Source: JAPLJU01 sp036725345 (lineage in GTDB: Bacteria > Desulfobacterota > Syntrophia > Syntrophales > UBA2192). From it: a DNA stretch of 64,000 nt. A model generated the notes under the pieces. The model was not told where the DNA came from, made no database searches, and saw only the letters and a program-made list of their open reading frames with translations. This document shows positions 8,185-17,251 of the stretch, one piece after another (the first letter of the stretch is position 1; the number at the start of each line of letters is the position of its first letter). The stretch is taken from assembly GCA_036725345.1 (NCBI GenBank), contig DAIMEJ010000007.1, positions 89,203 through 153,202 on the forward strand, read 5' to 3'. A program made the translations under genes and the position numbers.

Positions 8185-10251
8185 ATGGCGGATACCTACA
8201 CGGAAGCCAGCCCTTTCAGCGGATGGATGAAAAACTCGAGCACCATGATGGCTCTGGCGGTCATCGGGGTGCTTTTCGTCATGATCATTCCCGTCCCCAC
8301 GCTGGCCCTGGACATCCTGCTGTCGGTGAGCATCACCGTTTCCATCATCATCATACTGATGTCCATGTACGTCCTCAAGCCTCTGGACTTCTCCGCCTTC
8401 CCTTCGATCCTCCTGACCGTGACCCTTTTCCGGCTGTCCCTGAACGTGGCCTCGACGCGCCTCATCCTGCTCAAGGGAAATGAGGGGACGGCGGCGGCCG
8501 GTCAGGTCATCAAGGCCTTCGGGACCTTCGTCGTCGGCGGGAATTATGTCGTCGGTCTGATCGTATTCTCCGTTCTCACCCTCATCAATTTCATTGTCAT
8601 CACCAAGGGTGCCACCCGCATCGCCGAAGTGGCCGCGCGGTTCACCCTCGATGCCATGCCGGGCAAGCAGATGAGCATTGACGCCGATCTCAACGCGGGG
8701 CTCATCACGGAGGCCGAGGCCCGGCGGCGGCGGGGCGAGATCGAACGGGAAGCGGATTTCTACGGCGCGATGGACGGCGCGAGCAAATTCGTGAGAGGGG
8801 ATGCCATCGCCGGCGTCGTGATCATTTTCATCAACGTTATCGGCGGACTCGTCATCGGCGTCCTCCAGCAGGGGATGCCGATTGCCGATGCCGCGAGGAA
8901 CTACACGCTCCTGACGATCGGAGACGGCCTGGTCACCCAGGTGCCCGCCCTCATCGTTTCCACGGCAGCGGGCATGCTCGTGACGCGCAGCACGGCCTCT
9001 TCGGACCTCGGCAGGGACATGTCCCAGCAGCTCTTCACGCAACCGCGGGCGATCGGCACGGCCGCCGCGATCCTGCTCATCTTCGCGCTGATCCCGGGCA
9101 TGCCGAAATTCTCTTTCATCCTCATCGGGCTTCTCACGGGCACCCTGGCGTGGAAGCTCTATCAGGCCTCCCGCCGGGTCGAGGAGGTGAAGGAAGAAGC
9201 CCCGCCTGCCGCGCCCGTCGACACAGTCGAAAATCTCCTGCCCCTGGACATGATGGAGCTCGAAGTGGGCTACGGGCTCATCCCCCTTGTGGACGCTTCC
9301 CAGGGGGGGGAACTCCTGCACCGCATCCGGGCGCTCAGAAAGCAACTGGCCCTCGACATGGGCTTCGTCATTCCCGCCATTCACATTCGCGACAACCTCC
9401 AGCTCAGGCCGAACATGTATTCCCTGATCGTCAAGGGCATCGAGGTCGCCCGCGGGGAGGTCATGCCGGATCACTGGCTGGCGCTCATCTCCGAAAAGGG
9501 CCCCAAGGTCAAGGGCATCGAAACGAAGGAACCCGCCTTCGGGCTTCCGGCCGTGTGGGTGACGGAGAGAGAGAAAGAGAGCGTGCAGTCCAAGGGCCAT
9601 GTTGTGGTCGATCCGGCAACGGTCATGACGACTCATCTCACGGAGATCATCAAGTCCCATGCCGAAGAGCTCCTGGGCCGTCAGGAAGTCCAGGCCCTGC
9701 TCGACAACCTCGCGAAGACGCACCCGAAGGTGGTCGAGGAACTCGTGCCCAAAGTGGTCTCCCTCGGGACGGTACAGCGGGTCCTGCAGCGGCTCCTGAA
9801 AGAGCGCGTCTCCATCCGGGACATGCTCACCATCCTGGAAACGCTCGCGGACTACGGCGTCATGACGAAAAATCTCGATGTCCTGACCACCTATGTCCGG
9901 CAGGCCCTCGCCAGGACCATCACCCGGCAGTACAGGGACGGCGACGGCAATATCAGCGTGGTGGTCCTCTCTCCGGACGTGGAGGACAAGATCAGCCGCT
10001 CCCTGCAGCACACGGAATATGAATCCTATTTCACCGGCGATCCCAACTGGGTCCAGAAAGTGGTAAGGGGTGTGCAGAAATTCACGGCCGATTTCACGAC
10101 CAAGGGCCTGCAGCCGATTTTTCTGTGTTCGCCCGTTGCCAGGGTGCACTTCAGAAAAATGATGGAGAAGTTTTTCCCGGGCATCATCGTTCTGTCGCAT
10201 AACGAGATTACCCATGACGTGAACATCCGTTCGCTGGGCATGCTGGATTGA
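8185..10251 (+). CDS. flhA: Flagellar export gate ATPase-docking protein FlhA
   Basis: 688 residues. The N-terminal half (to about 325) has some eight membrane helices including the FHIPEP-family signature region (PSILLTVTLFRLSLNVASTR) and the ADFYGAMDGASKFVRGDAIAG loop. The C-terminal cytoplasmic domain (about 350-688) docks substrate-chaperone complexes. The start has only a weak ribosome site but is supported by the usual N-terminal length. flhF begins 5 bp after the stop. Confidence 0.96.
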   Translation: MADTYTEASPFSGWMKNSSTMMALAVIGVLFVMIIPVPTLALDILLSVSITVSIIIILMSMYVLKPLDFSAFPSILLTVTLFRLSLNVASTRLILLKGNEGTAAAGQVIKAFGTFVVGGNYVVGLIVFSVLTLINFIVITKGATRIAEVAARFTLDAMPGKQMSIDADLNAGLITEAEARRRRGEIEREADFYGAMDGASKFVRGDAIAGVVIIFINVIGGLVIGVLQQGMPIADAARNYTLLTIGDGLVTQVPALIVSTAAGMLVTRSTASSDLGRDMSQQLFTQPRAIGTAAAILLIFALIPGMPKFSFILIGLLTGTLAWKLYQASRRVEEVKEEAPPAAPVDTVENLLPLDMMELEVGYGLIPLVDASQGGELLHRIRALRKQLALDMGFVIPAIHIRDNLQLRPNMYSLIVKGIEVARGEVMPDHWLALISEKGPKVKGIETKEPAFGLPAVWVTEREKESVQSKGHVVVDPATVMTTHLTEIIKSHAEELLGRQEVQALLDNLAKTHPKVVEELVPKVVSLGTVQRVLQRLLKERVSIRDMLTILETLADYGVMTKNLDVLTTYVRQALARTITRQYRDGDGNISVVVLSPDVEDKISRSLQHTEYESYFTGDPNWVQKVVRGVQKFTADFTTKGLQPIFLCSPVARVHFRKMMEKFFPGIIVLSHNEITHDVNIRSLGMLD

Positions 10252-10255
10252 AGCC

Positions 10256-11431
10256 ATGAAGATCAAACGCTACGAAGCATCAAGCATTCAGGAAGCCATC
10301 GTCAAGATCAAGAACGACCTCGGTGAGCAGGCCATCCTGCTCTCGTCGAAGCGGCTGCGCGGCGGGCGGACCCCGCTCTTCGAGCTGACGGCGGCAGCGG
10401 ACGAGGGTCAGGCCGAGGGCCGGCCGTCCGCGGTCCCGCGGCCGGAGCCGCGCGCAACCGAGAGAACGCCGCTCGTGCCGCAGGAGAGCCAGGAGACGCT
10501 CCAGGCTTTCCGCAGGGACCTCGAGGATTTGAAGGCCCTCGTCATTGAGGCCAACAGGAAAAACATCCTCTACGGCGAGCTCATGGAGCTGAAAGAGAGC
10601 CTGAACTCCTTCTTCGACATGCTGGGGGTCCGCAAGGCGGAAGGAAAACCCCAGCCCCTGTCCAAACTGTACTGCAACCTCGTGGCCGGGGGTGTGTCGA
10701 AGGACCGGGCGTACCGGCTTGTCGGCCTGATCCGGAAGGGACTGACCGCCCAGGCCGAGGAAGATTTCGACGGGGTTCTTCACAGCGCCGAGGAATTCAT
10801 TCAGAAGTCCCTGGTTCCCTCCTATGAACGGACCCGTCAGGGTCGAGTCGTGGCCTTTGTGGGTCCCACCGGCGTGGGCAAGACGACGACGCTGGCCAAG
10901 CTGGCGGCACGATGGGCCCTGGAGGAAGACAAGAAGGTCGGGCTGGTGACGGCGGACACCTACCGGATCGCGGCGATCGAGCAGTTGAGGACCTACGCGA
11001 AGATTATGGGACTGCCCCTCGAGGTCGCCTCCGAGAAAGAGGAGTTCAAAAACGCCCTCCACAGATTCCGGGATCGCGACGTGATCCTGATCGACACGCC
11101 GGGGCGGAGCTTCACCGACGAGAGGCATCTGGACCGGCTGAGAGATTACCTCCGCCTGGAAATCCCCGTGGAGACGAATCTTCTCATCAGCATGACGGCG
11201 AGCCCCGAAAACATGCTGGCGACGACCTCGCGCTTCGACAAGGTCGGCTACGAGGCCATTATCTTCACGAAGCTCGACGAGAGCAACGCCTACGGTCAGA
11301 TCTATAACATCATCGATCAGGTCGGGAAACCGGTCTACTATGTCACCAACGGACAGAATGTCCCTCATGACATCGAGCGTCTGAATCCGGCCAAGCTGGC
11401 GAAAATGATTGTGAGGAATTCGCTGCACTGA
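10256..11431 (+). CDS. flhF: Flagellar placement GTPase FlhF
   Basis: 391 residues. The N-terminal B domain (MKIKRYEASSIQEAIVKIKNDLG) is followed by a linker, then an SRP-type NG GTPase domain. The G1 loop is GPTGVGKTTTLAKLA (about residues 202-216), with DTYRIAAIEQLRTYA, IDTPGRS and TKLDE further on. FlhF sets the pole for flagellum assembly and works with the MinD-like FlhG encoded next. Confidence 0.95.
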   Translation: MKIKRYEASSIQEAIVKIKNDLGEQAILLSSKRLRGGRTPLFELTAAADEGQAEGRPSAVPRPEPRATERTPLVPQESQETLQAFRRDLEDLKALVIEANRKNILYGELMELKESLNSFFDMLGVRKAEGKPQPLSKLYCNLVAGGVSKDRAYRLVGLIRKGLTAQAEEDFDGVLHSAEEFIQKSLVPSYERTRQGRVVAFVGPTGVGKTTTLAKLAARWALEEDKKVGLVTADTYRIAAIEQLRTYAKIMGLPLEVASEKEEFKNALHRFRDRDVILIDTPGRSFTDERHLDRLRDYLRLEIPVETNLLISMTASPENMLATTSRFDKVGYEAIIFTKLDESNAYGQIYNIIDQVGKPVYYVTNGQNVPHDIERLNPAKLAKMIVRNSLH

Positions 11432-11461
11432 TGCGGCATCGAAGAAACCGGAGGTATTTCC

Positions 11462-12382
11462 TTGGATCAGGCTGAAACACTGCGAGAGATGAAGAAAAGA
11501 GGAAGGGACACGAGCGGCGACGGGATGCTGCCGGCCAAACCCGGTGAAAAGGACATCAGCGGCCGCAAGAGCGACGGCATTCGCGTCATTGCCATCACCA
11601 GCGGTAAAGGGGGCGTGGGCAAGACGAACATCGCCACCAACCTGGCCTACATCCTCTCGAAGATGCAGAAAAGGACCCTGGTCTTTGATGCGGACATGGG
11701 ACTCGCCAACATCGATGTCATTCTGGGACTGGCCCCCAAATATAATCTGTATCACGTGCTCCGGGGGGAGAAGAACCTCTCCGAGATCGTCCTCCAGGGT
11801 CCGGGGGGGATTAAGATCCTGCCGGCCGCCTCGGGCATCCAGGAGATGACGGATCTCACGAAGGGGCAGAAACTCGCGCTGCTCGACGAGTTGAATCAGC
11901 TGAGCGACGAGCTTGACTTCATGCTCATCGACACCGCGGCGGGGATAGCCGGCAACGTCATCTACTTCAACATGGCGGCTAGGGAAATTATCGTCGTCGT
12001 GTCCCCGGAGCCCACCTCCATCACAGACGCCTATGCGCTTATCAAGATTCTTTATGCCCGGCACGCGGGCAATAAGTTCATGCTGCTGGTGAACATGGTG
12101 AAAAACGCCACCGAGGCTCGCGAGGTCTACAACAAGTTGAGCAATGCCACTTCCCATTTCCTCAACCTGTCCATCGAGTACCTGGGTTACGTCCTCGATG
12201 ACCACAGCGTCCAGGATGCGGTGAGGAAACAGCAGGCGCTGGCCGAAGTCTATCCCGGTTCCCGTGCCTGCAAGTGCCTGTCGTCGATCGCCAGGAAACT
12301 CTGCCGGTTACAGCCCGGCGGTTACGAGGCGGGGAGCATAAAATTCTTCTGGAAGAGCATCGTCGATCGGGATCGTGGATAA
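11462..12382 (+). CDS. flhG: MinD-like flagellar number regulator FlhG (FleN/YlxH)
   Basis: 306 residues. TTG 11462 is chosen as start because GGAGG lies 7 bp upstream. A basic N-terminal extension (about 1-38) likely touches FlhF. The deviant Walker A SGKGGVGKTN sits at about residues 47-56, and the MinD-type DADMGLANIDVILGL follows. FlhG counts flagella, activating the FlhF GTPase and restraining the flagellar master activator. Its end overlaps fliA by 8 bp. Confidence 0.94.
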   Translation: MDQAETLREMKKRGRDTSGDGMLPAKPGEKDISGRKSDGIRVIAITSGKGGVGKTNIATNLAYILSKMQKRTLVFDADMGLANIDVILGLAPKYNLYHVLRGEKNLSEIVLQGPGGIKILPAASGIQEMTDLTKGQKLALLDELNQLSDELDFMLIDTAAGIAGNVIYFNMAAREIIVVVSPEPTSITDAYALIKILYARHAGNKFMLLVNMVKNATEAREVYNKLSNATSHFLNLSIEYLGYVLDDHSVQDAVRKQQALAEVYPGSRACKCLSSIARKLCRLQPGGYEAGSIKFFWKSIVDRDRG

Positions 12383-13085
12383 AAAGGAACGCGATAAACT
12401 CATCTTGAAATATGCTCCTCTCGTGAAGAACATCGTCGAGAGGGTCGCGGCCAAAGTTCCCCAGCATGTGGCGGACAGGCAGGACCTCATGCACGTGGGC
12501 ATCATCGGGCTCATTTCAGCCCTGGAAAAATTCGACAAGAGCCGCAATGTCCAGTTCGAAACCTATGCCCGCTTCAGGATCCGGGGCGCCGTGCTGGACG
12601 AACTTCGGGCCCGCGACTGGCAGCCCCGATCGGCGAGGAACAAGGACGCGAAAATCGAGAAGGCCGTCTTCGAACTCCGGAAGCTCCTGGGGCGGCAGCC
12701 GCAGGAGGAGGAAATCGCCAATCACCTCGGCATCCCCCTCGAAGAGTACTACCAACTCCTGGACGAGGCCTGCGGGGTTTCCCTCCTCAAGAGCGAGGAC
12801 CTGCCGCCGGACTATTGCGAAAAGTACGGGAGTTACGACGTTCTCGAGCGGATCGACCAGGGCAACCCCTTTGTCCTGCTCACAAAGAACGAGCTGAAAA
12901 ACACTCTGAAGCAGGCCATTGAAATGCTGCCGGAAAAAGAGAAGGTCGTTCTGTCGCTTTACTACTACGAGGAGCTGACGATGAAGGAAATCGGCCTGGT
13001 GCTGCGACTGACGGAATCGAGGGTGTGCCAGCTCCATTCGCAGGCCATCGTGAGATTGAGAGGGAGAGTGAGGGAACTGCAATAA
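12375..13085 (+). CDS. fliA: Flagellar sigma factor FliA (sigma-28)
   Basis: 236 residues, starting with GTG inside flhG. Region 2 is clear (GIIGLISALEKFDKSRNVQFETYARFRIRG..LDELR), region 3 spans about 95-150, and region 4 ends the protein with TMKEIGLVLRLTESRVCQLHSQA. It should recognise the TAAAGTTT/GCCGATAA-type promoters found at 22505, 26563 and 38923, and be held by FlgM encoded at 22567. Confidence 0.95.
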   Translation: MDKKERDKLILKYAPLVKNIVERVAAKVPQHVADRQDLMHVGIIGLISALEKFDKSRNVQFETYARFRIRGAVLDELRARDWQPRSARNKDAKIEKAVFELRKLLGRQPQEEEIANHLGIPLEEYYQLLDEACGVSLLKSEDLPPDYCEKYGSYDVLERIDQGNPFVLLTKNELKNTLKQAIEMLPEKEKVVLSLYYYEELTMKEIGLVLRLTESRVCQLHSQAIVRLRGRVRELQ

Positions 13086-13092
13086 GAAGAAC

Positions 13093-13722
13093 ATGGCCAG
13101 AAATAGAAAACCGGACATTCTGGACGACGATCCGATAATCGACGCCGGTGCCGGGCGGGAGGGAGAAGGTCACTCGCTGCCGGAAGAAGACACGGAAGAT
13201 CCTTCTCGTGGATCCTTCCAGCAGCGTCTTCGACGGGGTTTCATGCAACCCGCCAAAACCGTTTCCGCGGCGATGAGCTGGGTCCGTCATCACCGGATGC
13301 AGACCTGCGGCACCTGCGGCATACTGCTCTTCCTGGTCGTTGCCGTCTCCGTGGGCATGTACCTCAAGGGATCGCGTCCCGACGCCGATCCGAAAAAGGG
13401 CGCGGCGACGCCGGCCATGGCGCTTCAAAGTGTGTTCTCTTTCGAGAACTTCACCATCGATTTGAAGGACCCGCAGGGGAAATACAAGCTTTTGATCTGT
13501 GACGTCGTCCTGGAATTGAACAGACCCGACGTGATGACGGAGGAGAAAAAGGTCGTCATTCGAAAAACCATCTATGAGGCGGCCCGGAAAAAGAGCCCGG
13601 ATCTGCTGGGTTCATCCCAGGCGCACCGGGTGTTCAAGCGGCAGGTCAGCACCGCGCTCGGCAGCCTCATGGGGCAGGGAGTCATCCGGGATGTCTATGT
13701 GACGAAGTTCGTCCTGCTCTGA
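13093..13722 (+). CDS. Second FliL-like membrane protein
   Basis: 209 residues: an acidic, disordered cytoplasmic N-terminus (about 1-70), one membrane helix (about 75-92, CGILLFLVVAVSVGMYL) and a periplasmic domain (about 110-209). The domain has the FliL layout, with FSFENFTIDLKD matching the FliL TFIVNL strand and an end in IRDVYVTKFVLL. I infer a divergent FliL paralogue. It could modulate stators or replace FliL in another complex. It lies 7 bp after fliA in the same operon. Confidence 0.7.
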   Translation: MARNRKPDILDDDPIIDAGAGREGEGHSLPEEDTEDPSRGSFQQRLRRGFMQPAKTVSAAMSWVRHHRMQTCGTCGILLFLVVAVSVGMYLKGSRPDADPKKGAATPAMALQSVFSFENFTIDLKDPQGKYKLLICDVVLELNRPDVMTEEKKVVIRKTIYEAARKKSPDLLGSSQAHRVFKRQVSTALGSLMGQGVIRDVYVTKFVLL

Positions 13723-13778
13723 CGGCGGGCCTTTTTTTCTCTACCTGGCTCGATCGGGTCGGAGGGAGGTTAGGATTT

Positions 13779-14138
13779 ATGGAAAGATCGCTGTACTTCG
13801 CCTTTGTGAAACCCTCGTACGTCATGGCTTTTATCATTCTCATCCTGGGCGGTTTCACCGGCACGGCCTATTCGCTCACGGCCGATGAGGTCCGGGCGCT
13901 CAGGAAAGCGGGCGTCAGTGACGAAACCATCCAGATCATGCTGCAGCAGGAGCGGGAGGCGCAGGTGAGAGGGCCCCATGATCAAATGGGGGTCCGGGAG
14001 ATCAAGGACAAGGCCGGGAACACCTATATCGTCTATTCCACCGGCAGGCCGGGCAGCGACACGTCCGATGCTGAAAAAGAAAGGGTTGAAAAAGCCTGGA
14101 GAATGCTGCAAAACATCATCATCGACAGGCGCCACTGA
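13779..14138 (+). CDS. Small exported protein of unknown function
   Basis: 119 residues; no family recognised. A hydrophobic N-terminal segment (about 15-31, VMAFIILILGGFTGTAYS) looks like a signal peptide. A short helical motif LTADEVRALRKAGVSDETIQIMLQ follows, resembling the oligomerising helices seen in SHOCT-like regions, then a compact KAGNTYIVYSTG hairpin. A GGAGGGAGG stretch precedes the ATG. The flagellar operon position suggests an envelope role, which is inference only. Confidence 0.6.
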   Translation: MERSLYFAFVKPSYVMAFIILILGGFTGTAYSLTADEVRALRKAGVSDETIQIMLQQEREAQVRGPHDQMGVREIKDKAGNTYIVYSTGRPGSDTSDAEKERVEKAWRMLQNIIIDRRH

Positions 14139-14186
14139 GAGCCTGTCGTCGCAAATCCGCAGAACGCAGAGAGGAAGGGCTTGTAC

Positions 14187-14975
14187 ATGGTGAGGGAAGG
14201 TGACATTTTCCGGGAATTAGAGAATGATTTTGAGTCGACCTTTGCCCGGGAACTCATTCCCGGTATCCTGCACAATTTCGCCAACCCCCTGAACGGCATC
14301 ATGGGACGCTCCAAGCTTCTGCAACGCCGGGTGGAGGACAACATCAAAAAGACGGTTGAACACTTCCCCGAGGCGGGGAAGCGGTTCGTCGAGGACTACG
14401 GCAAGATCACGAAGGATGTGGAACTCATGATCTCCGAGGCCGATCGGCTCATCGAGATGTTCCGGAGCGTGTCGGGCAAATTTTACGCCATCGGTGACAC
14501 GACCGTCCAGAAGCTCAACCTGTCCGAGATGGTCGAAAACGAGATGAAGTTCTCCGATTTCTATCTCGATTTCAAGCACCAGGTAAAAAAACAGGTCAGT
14601 CTGGATCCCGAGGTTCCGGAAATCTCGGCGGCCCCGGCGGACCTGACGCTTTTTCTCACCACGCTTATCCGTTACTGCATGGGGGCCATGAAGACGAGCA
14701 AGGTCAAGGAAATTTCCATTTCCACGTCCGGCGAGCGCGGGCAGGCGGTCCTGAGGGTGCAGGACACGGGTTCACCGCTCCCGCCCGCACTGAGAGAGTC
14801 CCTGATGAGGGGGGGGGATGTGCCGACGGAAAGCCCCGAGGGCGCCAGGAAACTCGTCCTGGCCTTTTCCCTGCTCAGAAAATATCAGGCAGGCATCGAG
14901 GTGTCTCCGGAAGGTTCAAAAAATGTTTATGTCGTCCGGATCCCCGTTCAACCTGCAGCGGTCAAAAAGGGTTGA
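14187..14975 (+). CDS. Histidine kinase-like protein with degenerate ATPase domain
   Basis: 262 residues, no membrane segment. Residues about 25-95 form a dimerisation/phospho-acceptor-like helix pair with the H-box-like LHNFANPLNGIMGR (His29). Residues about 110-255 resemble an HATPase domain with a recognisable G1 box (QDTG, Asp193). The N box lacks its Asn (FLTTLIRYCMGAM), and no clear Gly-rich G2 lid is seen. It may be a phosphotransfer or scaffold protein rather than an active kinase. ATG 14187 follows AAGGG by 7 bp; TTG 14181 is less likely. Confidence 0.6.
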   Translation: MVREGDIFRELENDFESTFARELIPGILHNFANPLNGIMGRSKLLQRRVEDNIKKTVEHFPEAGKRFVEDYGKITKDVELMISEADRLIEMFRSVSGKFYAIGDTTVQKLNLSEMVENEMKFSDFYLDFKHQVKKQVSLDPEVPEISAAPADLTLFLTTLIRYCMGAMKTSKVKEISISTSGERGQAVLRVQDTGSPLPPALRESLMRGGDVPTESPEGARKLVLAFSLLRKYQAGIEVSPEGSKNVYVVRIPVQPAAVKKG

Positions 14976-15025
14976 GAGGTAGATGGAAGGCGGGGACCCG
15001 GAAGACCATGACCAGGTAAGTACTC

Positions 15026-15112
15026 ATGACGATTAAAGAATTTTTCAAAAAAGACGATAGATACGACAGGGGCGGATGGGTCTGTGCCCCGGGGCTTTTG
15101 GTCCCCGTCTAA
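15026..15112 (+). CDS. Possible 28-residue peptide gene
   Basis: In the 190-bp gap before the next gene an ATG, 9 bp after an AGG, opens a 28-codon frame. The product is very basic and acidic at first (MTIKEFFKKDDRYDRGG) and then hydrophobic. Its last third coincides with two hairpins (GGGGC..GCCCC and GGGG..CCCC, 15070-15107), so it could be a leader peptide or chance. No homologue is recognised. Confidence 0.25.
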   Translation: MTIKEFFKKDDRYDRGGWVCAPGLLVPV

Positions 15113-15166
15113 TCTCGAGACGACTGCGACTGAACCGCCGACGTCTCGAAGGGAGGTATTTCCGGC

Positions 15167-15484
15167 GTGTTGAGGGCGGTTGACGTGCAACAGATACTGC
15201 TGCAGACGAACCCCGTGGAACGCATCCAGCAGACACAGCAGCAGCAGTCCGACATGCAGCAGAGGCACTTCGCCGTTGAAGTGGGTCTCGAGAAAAAGAT
15301 CCTGGAGGAAAAGGTCAAGGTCGCCGACGAGACGGAGCGGTCGAGCATCAAAAGGGAAGAGGAAGAAAAAAGAAAGAGGCATTCAAAAAGTTCCAAATCC
15401 GATCACGAACCCCCTGATGAAGCCGGAGAAAAGAACGCGGCGGAGACGAAAGAGCAGGGAAGGCTGATCGACGTCAAGGTGTGA
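15167..15484 (+). CDS. Hypothetical charged coiled-coil protein in flagellar operon
   Basis: 105 residues, starting at GTG 15167 with GGGAGG 10 bp upstream (TTG 15170 is possible). It is Gln-rich at the start (RIQQTQQQQSDMQQRHFA) and then strongly charged, Glu/Lys/Arg rich, with a likely coiled coil over about 20-75. No membrane segment. Ends 1 bp before the next start, so certainly cotranscribed. I do not recognise the family. Confidence 0.6.
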   Translation: MLRAVDVQQILLQTNPVERIQQTQQQQSDMQQRHFAVEVGLEKKILEEKVKVADETERSSIKREEEEKRKRHSKSSKSDHEPPDEAGEKNAAETKEQGRLIDVKV

Positions 15485-15485
15485 G

Positions 15486-15962
15486 ATGAGCCAGCAGGTA
15501 TTTTTCATCATTCAGATCCTGGCCGATTGCGCGCTTCTGGTGGCGATCGTGTTTTTCATCTACCGGATCCACGGGGAGAGCCGCAGGAAGCCGGAAGGCG
15601 TGGATCCCGGCATGCTCGCGGAATTCAGGAAGTTCCTTGTCGATTGCCAGAACGGTTCGGCAAGTCTTGTCCAGGCCATGGACGAAGGCAAGAAAGCCTT
15701 GAAAGAGATCTCCCGGGCACTGGACGATAAGGAGCGCCGACTCAAGAAGATCATCGAGCAGTCGGAGATTCAGCTCGAAAAGGCGGACCCGGGCCCGGGC
15801 ACAGGGGTCTTCGCCGGCGAGGCGGGTTTCTCAGAGGCCGTCAGGATGGCCAGGCGGGGCATGGACCTCAAGGAGATATCGAAGCGCCTCGGTCTCCCCG
15901 AAGGGGAAGTCAGCCTCATCCTCGATCTGGATCGAAGAAGGAGTGATGCCGCCCGGTCCTGA
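15486..15962 (+). CDS. Membrane-anchored coiled-coil protein with C-terminal HTH-like motif
   Basis: 158 residues. One N-terminal membrane helix (about 5-25, FFIIQILADCALLVAIVFFIY) is followed by a basic stretch and a long helix (about 40-100). A short C-terminal segment (about 115-150, AVRMARRGMDLKEISKRLGLPEGEVSLIL) reads like a helix-turn-helix. This layout resembles DUF2802-type proteins found in flagellar clusters. Function is unknown; membrane tethering and a small DNA- or protein-binding tail are what can be seen. Confidence 0.6.
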   Translation: MSQQVFFIIQILADCALLVAIVFFIYRIHGESRRKPEGVDPGMLAEFRKFLVDCQNGSASLVQAMDEGKKALKEISRALDDKERRLKKIIEQSEIQLEKADPGPGTGVFAGEAGFSEAVRMARRGMDLKEISKRLGLPEGEVSLILDLDRRRSDAARS

Positions 15963-16050
15963 AGGGCGGGCGCACCCGTGAAGAGACCGCCTTGTGTCTT
16001 GACCGGCCTTCGAACGCCGACCGTTTGAAGGGGCCGACGTTTCACATCAC

Positions 16051-17211
16051 ATGAGGGACATTTCGCGGTCAGAAACTCGCATGGCTTCCATCCATCTCTC
16101 CCCCATCACATCACCGGCATCGGAAAACCGGCTCCAGATCCAGCAGGACGCACGGCGCTCGCCCCATTTGACCGTCGGGCAGCTCCTGGAGGCCCGTGTC
16201 CTGGGGCGTCTGGACGGTGAGCAGCTGCTCATCAACATTCAAGGGCAGAGCCTCGTTGCCCGGACCGCCATCCCCCTTCAGGCGGGAGAACATATCCGCC
16301 TGAAAGTGGAGGGGCTGGACCCCCTCATCAGACTGGTCCTGCTGGAGGCATCTGCGGGGGAATCCACCCGCACCGCCGAGGCTCTCCAGTCCATGAGAAC
16401 GGAGCCCACGGCACTGGCGAAATCCCTCGCCGGTCTTATCGAAGCGCTGGATCCCGAAAACCCGGGCGTGACCGGGAGCCCTCCCGCCAAGGGTGAGGCC
16501 GTCCGGTTTCTGGAAGTAGTCCGGAACCTTGTCCTTCCGAAAAACACCGTCGAAAACCCGCTGTGGATAAGGGATTGCCTGCAAACTTTGGGACTCCTCC
16601 TGGAAAGCGACGTCAGAAAAGAGTTTCAGAAAGGTTCTTCAACGGGCTTTCAGGAAAGAGCCGTAAGCCTCAAGGAGGTCCTCCTGAACCTCGTTGAAAC
16701 GCTCCGGACCCGGGGTGACGGTGAAGGGGGGAAGGGGCTGACACAGAAATTGAGCCTCTTCGAGGGGGCCCTCAAAAATATAGAGAACCTCCAGGTCCTG
16801 AATGTCCTCTTACAGGAGCAGGAAGGGAAATATCTCCTCCAGATTCCATTCCTGCTTTCGGGTCGCATGACTACGGCGGACGTATTTGTTCATGTCGACC
16901 GGGAAAATCAGAAAAGAAAGAAGAATGCCGAAGGCTATCATATCGTTTTCGCCATGCACATGGACGCCCTCGGGGACATCATGATCCAGACAAGATTGAA
17001 AGGCAAAAGGCTGGGCTGTTTCATCGAGTGCGGGAACGACGAAATCCGGGACTTCATCCGTCCCTCCCTCGCCGGTCTTGCGGAGCGGCTGGGGGCCCTG
17101 GGATTTCAGACGGGCGAGATGATCTGCACTGTAAAAAAAGACCTCGTGCAGGCCCGGGAGGCATTTTACCAGAGGGAACTGTCCCTGACGGCCCTTGACC
17201 TCTTCGCTTGA
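16051..17211 (+). CDS. FliK-like hook-length control domain protein
   Basis: 386 residues. The C-terminal about 90 residues carry a Flg_hook-type domain (MDALGDIMIQTRLKGKRLGCFIECGN then LAGLAERLGALGFQTGEMICTVKK). The N-terminal 40-95 is a small beta-rich segment (VGQLLEARVLGRLDGEQLLINIQGQSLVA). A second FliK-type protein beside the classic one at position 1, directly upstream of an FlhB C-terminal homologue, suggests a partner pair. The start is uncertain: neither ATG 16051 nor ATG 16081 has a good ribosome site. Confidence 0.7.
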   Translation: MRDISRSETRMASIHLSPITSPASENRLQIQQDARRSPHLTVGQLLEARVLGRLDGEQLLINIQGQSLVARTAIPLQAGEHIRLKVEGLDPLIRLVLLEASAGESTRTAEALQSMRTEPTALAKSLAGLIEALDPENPGVTGSPPAKGEAVRFLEVVRNLVLPKNTVENPLWIRDCLQTLGLLLESDVRKEFQKGSSTGFQERAVSLKEVLLNLVETLRTRGDGEGGKGLTQKLSLFEGALKNIENLQVLNVLLQEQEGKYLLQIPFLLSGRMTTADVFVHVDRENQKRKKNAEGYHIVFAMHMDALGDIMIQTRLKGKRLGCFIECGNDEIRDFIRPSLAGLAERLGALGFQTGEMICTVKKDLVQAREAFYQRELSLTALDLFA

Positions 17212-17251
17212 GTGAGGCGCGGGTGTCTCGCAGGAAGGGATTTGACCGGAA

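Noticed and set aside
8149..10266. A 705-codon minus-strand frame opposite flhA
   Set aside because: It lies wholly over flhA, has a His/Asp/Arg-rich composition typical of the complement of a GC-rich gene, and no ribosome site or family match.
15060..15115. Possible c-di-GMP (GEMM) riboswitch suggested by GC-rich hairpins
   Set aside because: The conserved riboswitch core bases and tetraloop-receptor pattern are not present.
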